Numbered from the stretch's first letter, positions 1-8,305 are shown. The stretch: DNA of 64,000 bases from an uncultured Bacteroidales bacterium (GCA_902762385.1 CACWNQ010000010.1:90019-154018); one strand, 5' to 3'. Program-made: numbers and translations. Notes: generated from the letters alone by a model not told the origin.

Positions 1-726
1 GAGAACTTCAAGGAAGGCGCTAAACTTGTGACAGGTGACGTCAAGAACGAGTTCTCACGTGCTATGGAGACTCCTCAGTCCACTTCATTTGTGATGTGGC
101 ACAGCTACGACGCTCCTTACACTATGGAGAACGACATCAAGGCCGACATCGCTGGTCAAGTGCTTGATGTAATCCTTCTCAAGAAGGTTCGTGAGGATGA
201 GGGCGCTGCCTACTCACCTCATGGAAGTGCCGGAATGACTATCAAGGGCGACAAGCCTTTCATTCAGGCTCTCACCTATGTGAACATGAAGCCCGAGAAG
301 AAAGACCTCGTTGTCAAGATTATGCGTGAATCGCTCAGCGACATCGCCAATGGTCAAATCGAGGCCGACGCTCTCCAGAAGATCAAAGAGAAAATGATCA
401 AGGACTATGACACCAACACTAAGAGCAACGGCCACTGGATCAACGTGCTCAACATGTATAACTCGTTCAACGTCGACACTCAGAATGGCTACAAAGAGGC
501 TGTTAACAAGGTTACTGCTGCCGACGTTAGCAAGTTTGTCAAAGAGACCCTCGTTAAGACTGGTAACTGCATCGAGGTAACAATGAACCCAACAGATGAT
601 GCCGCTGCAGCCACTGCTAAAGAAGCACCTGCTAATGCTAAAGAAGCTAAGCCCGCTGCTGCTAAAAAGGCAACTGCCAAGAAGGCTGCCAAAAAGGTTG
701 CTAAGAAGACAAGCAAACGCAAATAA
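1..726 (+). CDS. M16 family zinc peptidase, C-terminal part (5' end outside window)
   Basis: The frame is open from base 1, so only the last 241 residues are present. They align by eye with the C-terminal half of the complete M16 peptidase at 5348-8161: both share a KVREDEGAAYSP block, a PEKKD block and a KDYDT block, then a VNKVT...VEVTM ending. M16 peptidases are periplasmic or secreted zinc proteases whose C-terminal half forms the second lobe of the clam-shell and lacks the HxxEH site, so no catalytic residue is expected here. After the conserved ending comes a tail of about 43 residues made almost only of Ala and Lys (roughly residues 199-241). The paralogue has no such tail. A rho-independent terminator follows. 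Family call is firm; substrate unknown. Confidence 0.9.
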   Translation, partial: ENFKEGAKLVTGDVKNEFSRAMETPQSTSFVMWHSYDAPYTMENDIKADIAGQVLDVILLKKVREDEGAAYSPHGSAGMTIKGDKPFIQALTYVNMKPEKKDLVVKIMRESLSDIANGQIEADALQKIKEKMIKDYDTNTKSNGHWINVLNMYNSFNVDTQNGYKEAVNKVTAADVSKFVKETLVKTGNCIEVTMNPTDDAAAATAKEAPANAKEAKPAAAKKATAKKAAKKVAKKTSKRK

Positions 727-768
727 TAATCGGTTCTAAGCATTCAACTTTTTGAACCTCAACAATAG

Positions 769-807
769 AGATTGCGCTCTGAGAAATCGGGGCGCAATCT
801 TTTTTTG
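769..807 (+). terminator. Rho-independent terminator after the M16 fragment
   Basis: AGATTGCGC (769-777) pairs with GCGCAATCT (792-800) and is followed directly by seven T. It closes the transcript of the M16 gene. Confidence 0.85.
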
Positions 808-818
808 TGCTCAAAAAC

Positions 819-851
819 TTGTAAATCTTCAAACATTTTGTATTATTTTTG
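819..851 (+). promoter_or_regulatory. Bacteroidetes-type promoter for the 890-1942 gene
   Basis: The -7 element TATTTTTG (844-851) fits the TAnnTTTG consensus. A TTG lies at 819-821, 22 bases upstream, slightly longer than the usual 19-21. The element ends 38 bases before the start codon. Confidence 0.5.
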
Positions 852-889
852 CGCCGTTAATCAATTCTTATTAATCTTTTAAATTTTTA

Positions 890-1942
890 ATGCATATGAA
901 AAAGATTACTCTTTTACTTATTGCTGGATTTGTGGCAATAATTGCCCAAGCCGGAGTCATCAACCAAGACATGGCCGCCAAATTGCAAAATACAAAAGCC
1001 AATGTCACAGTGAAAGCCGAAGGCGACATCGTTACGCCTCCTGCCGATGCCGAGCTAATGCTCTACAACTTCCAGGGACACGACACCTATGTTGACAAAG
1101 ACAAGACATTTGAGGTGTTTGTTGTTATCGATAACAACGATGTTTATGTCAAGGGTCTGAGTGAATACTTGACCGACGGTTGGGTAAAAGGCACTATTGC
1201 CGACGGAGTTGCAACATTCCCAGCAGCCTATATGGGAATATTTGAATTCTGGGGCGACGCTTACGAGCTCAACTTTGATGGCGCTGTCTTTACTGTGAAC
1301 GATGATGCCAGTGTTCTCACTGCGCCCGATGGTTACACCACATCGGTCGAGGGAGAGGTTCTCGATGAGTTTATCAACGTGACCCTAACCAAGGCTGTAG
1401 CCGAAATCGCCACTCCAGCCACTCCCACAATCACCGAATTTACCGAGGATGACTATGGTCACTATGTAAAGATGACCATCCCTGCCAAGGACATTGACGG
1501 CAACGACATCTTTGCCGCACTGCTCAGTTACCAGCTTCTAATTGACCGCAATGGCGAGCAGAGTGTGTATGAGTTCACCACCGACAACTATGAATTCATT
1601 GAGGAGAACATGACCGTGGTTCCTTACAACTTCACCGACTATTACGACATTGACGTAGCCGGCAAGCAAGTTTACATCTATGGCGACATTGATGAGTGGA
1701 ACGCCATTGGTGTGAAGAGCATCTACACTGTGGGCGACAAGTCTCGCGAGACTCGTGAGAGCGAAATCTTCTGGTATCCACTCAAGCCAACAGCAATCAG
1801 CGAAGTCAGCACCAACAATGTGGTTGAAACCAACTACTACGACATGCAAGGCCGCAAGGTTGACGCTAGCGCCACTGGCCTGCTCATCAAGCAGATGCGC
1901 ATGCAAGACGGCACAACTAAGGCTATTAAAGTGATACGTTAA
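890..1942 (+). CDS. Secreted protein of unknown function with a C-terminal 'DMQGR' tail
   Basis: A protein of 350 residues with a signal peptide (basic start, hydrophobic stretch to about residue 21, AQA-like cleavage region). The body is acidic and rich in Asp, Tyr and beta-strand patterns; I recognise no enzyme motif. The end holds a YYDMQGRKV motif followed by a short strand-forming segment ending KAIKVIR. That arrangement is typical of short C-terminal tails on secreted Bacteroidales proteins and resembles type IX secretion sorting tails, but this is inference. Start could be ATG 890 or ATG 896 (two codons later); the second gives a more typical MKK signal-peptide start. It has its own promoter and terminator, so it is monocistronic. 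Confidence 0.8.
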   Translation: MHMKKITLLLIAGFVAIIAQAGVINQDMAAKLQNTKANVTVKAEGDIVTPPADAELMLYNFQGHDTYVDKDKTFEVFVVIDNNDVYVKGLSEYLTDGWVKGTIADGVATFPAAYMGIFEFWGDAYELNFDGAVFTVNDDASVLTAPDGYTTSVEGEVLDEFINVTLTKAVAEIATPATPTITEFTEDDYGHYVKMTIPAKDIDGNDIFAALLSYQLLIDRNGEQSVYEFTTDNYEFIEENMTVVPYNFTDYYDIDVAGKQVYIYGDIDEWNAIGVKSIYTVGDKSRETRESEIFWYPLKPTAISEVSTNNVVETNYYDMQGRKVDASATGLLIKQMRMQDGTTKAIKVIR

Positions 1943-1962
1943 CAATCATGATCCATAACGCA

Positions 1963-1996
1963 AGATAGCGCCCTATCACTAGGACGCTATCTTTTT
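1963..1996 (+). terminator. Rho-independent terminator
   Basis: AGATAGCG (1963-1970) pairs with CGCTATCT (1985-1992), followed by TTTT. It ends the 890-1942 transcript. Confidence 0.8.
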
Positions 1997-2094
1997 ATAT
2001 AGTTTTGAAGCTTAACCATTAACTGCTACTTTGCGAGCGACTTTCACAAGCTTATCGTTAGGTGTTTTATTGCAGTTTAATGTGTTGTGTTTAT

Positions 2095-2649
2095 CTATAA
2101 GTTTGTGACTAGCCGCTTGCACAGCCGACTCAGCGACTCGGGAGTGATGCCCAAGTAGCTGGCTATAGCGCGATTGGTGAGTCGGTTGTGTATGTCGGGA
2201 AATCGACTCGACAATGCCAAGTAGCGCTCCTCGGGAGTGTGGCAGCAACTGTCGATTGCCTCAAGCATTGCCTTGTAGGCAACTGCCTCGCCTAGTTTCA
2301 TTCTCAAGTCTATCCCCATCAATTTATCAACCTGATGAATGGGCAATTGATATATTATTGAACTCTCGAGCGCCACAATGTCGACAGGACTAGGAGCGTC
2401 GTTGCGCATCGCGCTGTAGCTTGCCACCAGGTCGCCGGTGAAGGCGAAAGAGACGATGCGCTCATGGCCTCGAGTAGTGAATCGGGAGTACTTTATTGAG
2501 CCACTAGTGAGCAGTCCTACCCTACTGTCCTTCTCACCCACGTGACACAGGTAGTCGCCCTTAACAAGTTCAACCTTCTTACCCTTGCTCAGCAATAGGT
2601 CCTTAGCGGCTATATAAAAGTCTTTACTGGTAAAATCTAGGTATGTCAT
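2095..2649 (-). CDS. Crp/Fnr family transcriptional regulator with FNR-type recognition helix
   Basis: A protein of 184 residues with an N-terminal cyclic-nucleotide-binding-type beta-barrel (about 15-115), a dimer helix (about 120-140) and a C-terminal winged-helix HTH. The recognition helix reads TPESLSRL, giving Glu171, Ser174 and Arg175, the same E-x-x-S-R spacing FNR uses to read TTGAT half-sites. The FNR N-terminal iron-sulphur cysteine cluster is absent; the few cysteines are scattered (residues 35, 132, 133 and near the end), so direct oxygen sensing as in FNR is not supported. The protein stops soon after the recognition helix with no visible wing, as in other short Bacteroidetes members. 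Three TTGAT-N4-ATCAA-like boxes lie upstream, suggesting autoregulation. Ligand unknown. Confidence 0.88.
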   Translation of the reverse strand: MTYLDFTSKDFYIAAKDLLLSKGKKVELVKGDYLCHVGEKDSRVGLLTSGSIKYSRFTTRGHERIVSFAFTGDLVASYSAMRNDAPSPVDIVALESSIIYQLPIHQVDKLMGIDLRMKLGEAVAYKAMLEAIDSCCHTPEERYLALSSRFPDIHNRLTNRAIASYLGITPESLSRLCKRLVTNL

Positions 2650-2662
2650 ACTCTTTTTCTTG

Positions 2663-2670
2663 CAAAATTA
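2663..2670 (-). promoter_or_regulatory. Candidate -7 element for the Crp/Fnr gene
   Basis: Reads TAATTTTG on the minus strand, matching TAnnTTTG, 14 bases before the ATG. The nearest FNR-type box is centred about 42 bases upstream of the expected start of transcription. No clear TTTG is present at -33, which would fit an activator-dependent promoter. Confidence 0.45.
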
Positions 2671-2692
2671 TATATAGCAGCATTAATTGGCG

Positions 2693-2845
2693 TTGACATC
2701 AATCAACATCAGGTTAATCAACGATTAGAAATTGATTGCCATCAATGTCGAGTAGCCATAATGCCGTCTCAACCATTAGACGCAAAAAACCTCGTTTTTG
2801 TTGCAAAAAAATGCAACTAACATCTAAAAACTTGATTCAAATCAA
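2693..2845. promoter_or_regulatory. Three FNR-type boxes (TTGAT-N4-ATCAA)
   Basis: Box 1 at 2693-2706 is TTGAC-ATCA-ATCAA (one mismatch); box 2 at 2732-2745 is TTGAT-TGCC-ATCAA (perfect); box 3 at 2832-2845 is TTGAT-TCAA-ATCAA (perfect). All lie between the Crp/Fnr gene and the next gene upstream, whose 3' end faces them, so the only promoter they can serve nearby is that of the Crp/Fnr gene. Confidence 0.65.
2778..2791 (-). promoter_or_regulatory. AGACGCAAAAAACC motif, possible ECF-type promoter
   Basis: The same 14 bases occur at 5185-5198 in front of the ECF sigma gene. On the minus strand it reads GGTTTTTTGCGTCT, with a CGTC core of the kind found in ECF sigma -10 elements. It points toward the Crp/Fnr gene about 130 bases away. 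Function is inferred only. Confidence 0.3.
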
Positions 2846-2852
2846 TACCACT

Positions 2853-2900
2853 AAAAGAAAACACCCCAGCCAATGGCAATAATAGCACTTGACTGGGGTG
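2853..2900 (-). terminator. Terminator of the sigma/anti-sigma operon
   Basis: On the minus strand CACCCCAG (2900-2893) pairs with CTGGGGTG (2869-2862), followed by TTTTCTTTT. It lies just after the last gene of the three-gene operon. Confidence 0.75.
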
Positions 2901-2929
2901 AATAATATTGTGAGAACTGAATATAGATA

Positions 2930-3910
2930 TCATTGCTTGTACTTGCCCTTGAGCCAGTTGATAGCCTCATCTAGAAGGCCGTTGACAAAGGTGTCGCTGC
3001 AGCACTTCTGGCACTCTTTCAGGCTCTTAACGCACAATTTCTTTTCGCTTTGGTTTATCACGCCGTCGGCACGCTTGCACATCGTCAGGAGCTCGGTGGC
3101 ATAGGCGGCGCCCTTGCTTGGCGACTGCTTCACTTTTTCCTTGAACTTGTTGCAGTACATTGCGAATGTGGTTAGCCAAGTCGCATCATCATCATTTACT
3201 ACATCGTTTGCTTGAGAGAGAACCTTCAAGGCCATGCCATTGCCCAGGCGCTGGCCCAGCATTTCAAGTTGTGGCGAAACTCCCTCTAGCACTTTCAAAC
3301 CATTTAAATCAATGAGGCTATCAACTTTGAGAGAAAACCCATTTTTGTAGTTGCCCTTTAATATCGATGTGCCTTTCGACTGATATTCATCGGGTTTCTT
3401 TCCATAGATCTTATAAAGCTTTCCCGTGTAGAAGTTATCATCATCCTGCCTCCACTCTATGGCATAGCTCGTGCGATAATCACTCAGCTGCTTGTCTTTA
3501 AAGCACACAACCATGAAGTCCATGTCGTTGTCGGCACCAATGAGTTCAAAGTCGTTCTTGCCTGTTCCGTAAGCTATCGCGTAGGTCACCCCCTTGCTGC
3601 CGGCTTTGCCCGCAGCGCTGTGATAGGCATTCTCGCTATCTTGCGTCATAGCACGGGTTAATTCTTTAATGAGAGCAGCCTTATTGCTTGGCAGCCTAAA
3701 TTGTTTTACGATGCACTCTCCTATTACATCTCCCGAACTTGTGTCGTGGTAATTGATGTTTTTATTTTTACTCATGGTCGTGTAATCCTTGTCGAGGGCC
3801 CTAGAGAACTTGTTATAGGCATCGGCCACATGTTCTTGTGCAGCACACCCAAAGATGGCAAGTATTGCCATTGCTGCCGCCATTGCGATTGTAATAAATA
3901 GATTTTTCAT
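2930..3910 (-). CDS. Secreted protein of unknown function in an ECF sigma operon
   Basis: A protein of 326 residues with an N-terminal hydrophobic segment (about 5-20) that runs into a Cys at about residue 22 (IFGCAAQ), so either a signal-peptidase I or a lipoprotein site is possible. The mature part is soluble and Lys/Asp-rich with no catalytic motif I recognise; the last 80 residues hold several Cys and read like a helical segment. It is the third gene of a run with an ECF sigma factor and a membrane anti-sigma protein, starting 16 bases after the latter's stop. By position it may be a target or sensor-associated protein of that sigma system. This is inference. Confidence 0.75.
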   Translation of the reverse strand: MKNLFITIAMAAAMAILAIFGCAAQEHVADAYNKFSRALDKDYTTMSKNKNINYHDTSSGDVIGECIVKQFRLPSNKAALIKELTRAMTQDSENAYHSAAGKAGSKGVTYAIAYGTGKNDFELIGADNDMDFMVVCFKDKQLSDYRTSYAIEWRQDDDNFYTGKLYKIYGKKPDEYQSKGTSILKGNYKNGFSLKVDSLIDLNGLKVLEGVSPQLEMLGQRLGNGMALKVLSQANDVVNDDDATWLTTFAMYCNKFKEKVKQSPSKGAAYATELLTMCKRADGVINQSEKKLCVKSLKECQKCCSDTFVNGLLDEAINWLKGKYKQ

Positions 3911-3926
3911 ATTGCTGGAGTTTTCG

Positions 3927-4607
3927 TTATTTAAATACTACTTGAATGAATTGTGGATTCTCGTTGGCGATTGCCTGTTGCGCCTGATAGGCTTGAGCAC
4001 GCCCTACATATTGCTCCTCAAGAATCTCCTGCCGCTCTTGCTCAATCATGAACTTGTCGGCCAAGAGTTCTTGCTGTGCTTGTTCAATCTCGCCTTGCTC
4101 ACGCTCCATCTCCACGGGATCTAAGTGAGCTTTGGGTGATGTGATGCTCCTTGGTTTTTGTTTTTCTTGAGCTTTGGTTGGTTTGGCAGGTAACTTGTCA
4201 GTTATCGTTTTTTCGACCTTAGCGATAATTGGCTTAGGAGGAGCAATTACTTGGGGGGTGAAATTATTAACTGTATCAACATCGGCAACAACAACAGGTT
4301 GAGTTGCAGTAGGAGCCTTTATCTCAGGACTGCGCATCAGGTTTGGAACCACCATTAATATTATTGCTGCTACAGCGGCAGCGGCAATAATGGCCCACAC
4401 TGGGTGAGCGATGTTCCGCCTTGACTCCGCTGCTATTGGCATCCCGTCATCAAAGTAAGCCATCATTTCCTTGTAGGGTTCCCAGCCCTTAGGAATGTCG
4501 TGAGATAAGGCAAAAAACTGCCTTAGCTCACGCTCCTGCTCAAGTGTAGTCTTGCCTTGCATGAACAAGTTGAGCAATGATTCTATGTGTTTCTCGTCAT
4601 TATTCAT
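3927..4607 (-). CDS. Probable membrane-bound anti-sigma factor
   Basis: A protein of 226 residues. The N-terminal about 70 residues are charged and cytoplasmic, including the pattern LLNLFMQGKTTLEQERELRQFF common in Bacteroidetes anti-sigma regions. One transmembrane helix lies at about residues 70-92 (Ala/Ile/Val-rich). The remainder is a Pro/Lys/Thr-rich linker and a Glu/Gln-rich coiled-coil-like segment (about 160-210) outside the membrane. It sits 64 bases downstream of the sigma factor gene and 16 bases before the secreted-protein gene, the usual order for sigma, its inhibitor and an accessory. The classic zinc-binding HxxxCxxC motif is not visible. Function is inferred from architecture and location. 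Confidence 0.75.
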   Translation of the reverse strand: MNNDEKHIESLLNLFMQGKTTLEQERELRQFFALSHDIPKGWEPYKEMMAYFDDGMPIAAESRRNIAHPVWAIIAAAAVAAIILMVVPNLMRSPEIKAPTATQPVVVADVDTVNNFTPQVIAPPKPIIAKVEKTITDKLPAKPTKAQEKQKPRSITSPKAHLDPVEMEREQGEIEQAQQELLADKFMIEQERQEILEEQYVGRAQAYQAQQAIANENPQFIQVVFK

Positions 4608-4671
4608 CGTTGGTTTATATAATTTTCACGCTCGGCAATGTTCATGTAAACATGACGCTACCCTCGCTAAA

Positions 4672-5175
4672 TCAAAAATTTCGCTTCTTAATCTCATCTA
4701 GTAATTTAAATCGGGCTCTTGACAAGAGACTCCGTGCCGTACTGTTCTCAATGCCTAATCGGCAGGCAATTTCATCATAACTCAGGCATTCAACCTGGCG
4801 CATGTGTAGCACTGCGTACTGAGTGCTTGGCAACCGCTGCATAGCTGAGTTGAGCCATGCAACCTCTTGTGATGAGATGAGAGAATCGTCGGGTGTAATA
4901 AGCTGCGATTTTAACTGCTTCGGGTTTACCGACATAATGGGCACATTGTTGTTGTCGTTGCGATGCAGCGAGGCAAGATTATGACGTGCCATCACCACTA
5001 CAAGAGCTTCGAGTGAGCGATACCTATCGAGCGTGTCGCGCAGCTGCCACAACCGCAACAACACATCTTGTGCAACATCTTCGGCCTGCATCGCGTCGGC
5101 ACCACACGACATGCATGTGGCAATAGCCTTTTCACGCAGCTCAACCGCCCTTGATTCAAACTCTTTCTCACCCAT
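4672..5175 (-). CDS. ECF-type RNA polymerase sigma factor
   Basis: A protein of 167 residues with sigma-70 region 2 (about 10-80, including AEDVAQDVLLRLWQLRD) and region 4 (about 105-160, including LPSTQYAVLHMRQVECLSYDEIA and an HTH with SLLSRARFKL). Region 1 and region 3 are missing, as in all extracytoplasmic-function sigma factors. It directs RNA polymerase to a small regulon, probably including its own operon. The start ATG at 5175 is preceded closely by a GCGTCTTAAT sequence and an 11-bp inverted repeat. Two downstream genes on the same strand are an anti-sigma factor and a secreted protein. Family is certain; signal is unknown. Confidence 0.92.
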   Translation of the reverse strand: MGEKEFESRAVELREKAIATCMSCGADAMQAEDVAQDVLLRLWQLRDTLDRYRSLEALVVVMARHNLASLHRNDNNNVPIMSVNPKQLKSQLITPDDSLISSQEVAWLNSAMQRLPSTQYAVLHMRQVECLSYDEIACRLGIENSTARSLLSRARFKLLDEIKKRNF

Positions 5176-5184
5176 ACACTATTA

Positions 5185-5210
5185 AGACGCAAAAAACCCT
5201 TTTTTGCGTC
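5185..5210 (-). promoter_or_regulatory. Inverted repeat and candidate ECF promoter before the sigma gene
   Basis: GACGCAAAAAA (5186-5196) and TTTTTTGCGTC (5200-5210) are perfect 11-bp arms around CCC. On the minus strand TTGCGTCTTAAT ends about 8 bases before the ATG. AGACGCAAAAAACC is shared with 2778-2791. Confidence 0.4.
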
Positions 5211-5257
5211 AATCATTAACCTTTTTTAATCAACGAGATGTTCTAGCCACATAATGT

Positions 5258-5289
5258 TTTGTATTTGAAGCAAAAAAGTACTATATTTG
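5258..5289 (+). promoter_or_regulatory. Promoter of the M16 peptidase gene
   Basis: TTTG at 5258-5261, 20 bases of spacer, then TATATTTG at 5282-5289. Both match the Bacteroidetes housekeeping promoter. Confidence 0.75.
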
Positions 5290-5347
5290 CCAAACCATTA
5301 ATTGAAATCTAAAAACAATTCTAATAACAATCTCATATTAAAAAAAC

Positions 5348-8161
5348 ATGAAACTAAGAAATCTCTTACTTTCGGCCTTCATGCTAATTGCATTAGGCTC
5401 GATGGCACAGCTATCGCCAAATGTTGAGAATGACCCCAGCGTGCGCACTGGCAAGCTACCTAACGGATTAACTTACTACATTAAGCAGAACAACTGGCCC
5501 GAGCACCGAGTGAACTTCTACATAGCACAACGTGTGGGTTCGCTACAGGAAGAGGAAAACCAGCGTGGTCTCGCTCACTTCCTCGAGCACATGGCCTTCA
5601 ACGGTTCGGAGCACTATCCCGGCAATGGCGTTATTGACTACACCCGCTCGATAGGTGTAGAATTTGGACGTGACTTGAACGCCTATACAAGTGTTGATCA
5701 AACGGTTTACAACATCAACGACGTGCCTAGCACACGCGTGAGCGCTATCGACTCGTGCCTGCTCATCCTTAAGGACTGGAGCAACGGTCTACTACTCGAA
5801 GACAAGGAAATCGACAAGGAACGTGGTGTGATTCATGAAGAGTGGCGCGTGCGCTCAAGCGCACAACAACGCTTGCTCGAGCGCAACCTTGAGACTCTCT
5901 ATCCTGGCTCTAAGTACGGCAAGCGCATGCCAATAGGCTTAATGAGTGTGGTCGATAACTTCAAGTACAACGAGCTGCGCGATTACTACCACAAGTGGTA
6001 TCGCCCCGACAATCAAGCAATTGTAGTGGTGGGAGACATCGATGTTGACCGCACCGAGGCCAAAATAAAGGAGTTATTCAGCTCTATTCCCGCTCCTGCA
6101 CCCGATGCTGCAAAGGTTGTTGACGAACCTGTGCCCGACAATGAAGAGCCTATCATCATCATCGACAAGGACAAGGAACAGATGACAAACTCTATTCAAG
6201 TGATGTTCAAGCATGAGCCCATACCCAATCAAATGAAGAGCACTATAATGTATACTATGCAAAACTATGCCAATAGTATGGCATTCAACATGCTCTATAA
6301 GCGACTTGAAGAGAAATCAAAAGAGCCCGACTGCCCATATTTATTTGCATTTGTCAGTGATGGCACATATCTATTCTCAAAGACAAAGGATGCTTTCAGC
6401 ATCACAATAATGCCAAAAGAAGGGCAGACCCCCCAAGCAATCAAGATGGTTACCGAGGAGGTTCTTAGGGCCGCTCAGCATGGATTTACCGAAACCGAGT
6501 ATGTTAGAGTTCAAGATGAATACAATAGCAACCTTGAAACTCGATATAACAATCGCAACCAAGTAAACAACAACAACTTTGGTCGCCAATATTGCTCTCA
6601 CTTCTTGTCGCAATTCCCTTATCCGTCAATCGAGTGGACCTACCAAACGATGAAGATGCTTGCGCCACAAATTCCTCTTGAACTCATTAACCAAGCTTTT
6701 GTCCAGCTTGTGCCTCAAGATAATTCTAACTTGGTGATTATGAACTTCTGTCCCGAGAATATTGAACTACCAACTGCTCAAGACCTCTTGACTGCAATTA
6801 ACGAGGCCCGTAGCGAGAAACTCGAAGCTTATGTCGACAACGTGAAACAAGAACCTCTTATCACAACTATGCCAAAAGCCGGAAAGATTGTGAAGGAGAC
6901 CAAGAACGAAAAGCTCGGTTACACCCAGTACACTTTGAGCAACGGTGTCAATGTCTTTATCAAACCTACCACCTTTAAGGATGACGACATTCAATACTTT
7001 GCCGAATCGCACGGCGGCAGTTCGCTCTATGGAGAGAACGACTGGATCAACTACACTATGTTCTCAAGCGTAATTGGCAATTGTGGACTTGGAAACTTCA
7101 CCAACTCCGAGCTCAAGAAAGCACTCGCTGGCAAGAATGCATCAGTTACCCCATCTCTTTCAAGAGATTATGAGTCATTCTATGGATCATCAAACAAAAA
7201 GGACCTAGAGACTTTGTTCCAACTCAATTATCTATACTTCACTGCTATCAACAAAGATGAGAAAGCCGTGAAGAGCGAACTCTCAATGCTTGAGACTTTC
7301 TTAAAGAACAAAGACGCAATGCCACAAATGGTATTCTCCGATAGCTTGACCTACACATTATATAATCACGACCCACGTTGCCGTTCAATTAATTCCGAGT
7401 TAATCAAGAACGTTGACATCGACCGCGTAATTCAAATCGCAAAAGAACGCGTGGCTAATGCTGCCGACTTCACATTCTACTTCGTGGGAAGCTTCGACGA
7501 AGCAACTATCAAGCCACTAATTGAGCAATACATAGCATCACTGCCTTCTCAAAAGGGCAAGAAAGAAGAATTCGGTGATATTCCAAAATATGCTAAGGGA
7601 AAAATCAGTAACGAGTTCAGTCGCAAGATGGAAACCCCACAAGTAACTTCAAGAATCATTTGGCACGCTGATGACGTACCATATACTATAGAGAACGATA
7701 TCCTTGCCGATTTCACACAAGCAGTGCTTCGCTCGATGCTGCTTGAAAAGGTGCGTGAAGATGAAGGCGCGGCTTATTCTCCAAGTGGCAGCGCGTCAAT
7801 TTCTTACTCGGGGAACAACGTAATCACACAAGCAGCAGTAAGTTGTAATTATAATCCCGAGAAGAAAGACGTTGTTCTTGGCATCTTGCGTGAAGCGCTC
7901 AATGATGTTGCAAGCGGCAATTTCTCTGATGACATCTTGGTTAAAACCAAGGAAAAGATGAAAAAAGACTATGATACGGGCCTGAAAGACAATGATTTCT
8001 GGGTTAGCATTATCAGCAACTATATTGACCACAATATTGATTACTTCACTAATTACAAAGAAATGGTCAACAAGGTCACTAAAGATCAAATATGCAACTT
8101 TGCTAAGCAACTGCTCAAAAATAATAACTGCGTCGAAGTCACAATGGTACCCGAACAGTAA
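5348..8161 (+). CDS. M16 family zinc metallopeptidase (two-lobed, insulinase/pitrilysin type)
   Basis: A complete protein of 937 residues with a signal peptide ending near AMA-Q21, so it is exported. The zinc site HFLEH lies at residues 77-81 and the distal Glu ligand region (KEIDKERGVIHEEW) near 155. Four M16 half-domains can be traced, the second pair starting near residue 525 (KLGYTQYTLSNGVNVFIKPT). Such proteins degrade peptides in the periplasm. A partial paralogue lies at 1-726. It has a strong promoter and a terminator, so it is transcribed alone. Family assignment is firm; substrate is not known. Confidence 0.95.
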   Translation: MKLRNLLLSAFMLIALGSMAQLSPNVENDPSVRTGKLPNGLTYYIKQNNWPEHRVNFYIAQRVGSLQEEENQRGLAHFLEHMAFNGSEHYPGNGVIDYTRSIGVEFGRDLNAYTSVDQTVYNINDVPSTRVSAIDSCLLILKDWSNGLLLEDKEIDKERGVIHEEWRVRSSAQQRLLERNLETLYPGSKYGKRMPIGLMSVVDNFKYNELRDYYHKWYRPDNQAIVVVGDIDVDRTEAKIKELFSSIPAPAPDAAKVVDEPVPDNEEPIIIIDKDKEQMTNSIQVMFKHEPIPNQMKSTIMYTMQNYANSMAFNMLYKRLEEKSKEPDCPYLFAFVSDGTYLFSKTKDAFSITIMPKEGQTPQAIKMVTEEVLRAAQHGFTETEYVRVQDEYNSNLETRYNNRNQVNNNNFGRQYCSHFLSQFPYPSIEWTYQTMKMLAPQIPLELINQAFVQLVPQDNSNLVIMNFCPENIELPTAQDLLTAINEARSEKLEAYVDNVKQEPLITTMPKAGKIVKETKNEKLGYTQYTLSNGVNVFIKPTTFKDDDIQYFAESHGGSSLYGENDWINYTMFSSVIGNCGLGNFTNSELKKALAGKNASVTPSLSRDYESFYGSSNKKDLETLFQLNYLYFTAINKDEKAVKSELSMLETFLKNKDAMPQMVFSDSLTYTLYNHDPRCRSINSELIKNVDIDRVIQIAKERVANAADFTFYFVGSFDEATIKPLIEQYIASLPSQKGKKEEFGDIPKYAKGKISNEFSRKMETPQVTSRIIWHADDVPYTIENDILADFTQAVLRSMLLEKVREDEGAAYSPSGSASISYSGNNVITQAAVSCNYNPEKKDVVLGILREALNDVASGNFSDDILVKTKEKMKKDYDTGLKDNDFWVSIISNYIDHNIDYFTNYKEMVNKVTKDQICNFAKQLLKNNNCVEVTMVPEQ

Positions 8162-8185
8162 TGCTTAACAAAAACTTCCAACCAT

Positions 8186-8225
8186 CAATTGCGCCTGCCA
8201 CTCTAGTGACGGGTGCAATTGTTTT
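8186..8225 (+). terminator. Rho-independent terminator
   Basis: CAATTGC (8186-8192) pairs with GCAATTG (8215-8221), with a GC-containing stem extension, followed by TTTT. Confidence 0.65.
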
Positions 8226-8297
8226 GTAATCCATTTGTAGAAACAAGAAACCATCAAAAAACTAACTACTAAAAAACAATAACTAAAAACTTTTCAC

Positions 8298-8305
8298 TAC
8301 CTTTG
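8298..8305 (+). promoter_or_regulatory. -7 element for the aminopeptidase gene
   Basis: TACCTTTG fits TAnnTTTG, 33 bases upstream of the start codon. No TTTG is seen at the expected -33 position. Confidence 0.45.

Noticed and set aside
489-743. Open frame on the minus strand over the Ala/Lys tail of the M16 gene
   Set aside because: Shadow of a low-complexity coding region; no start context and no family features.
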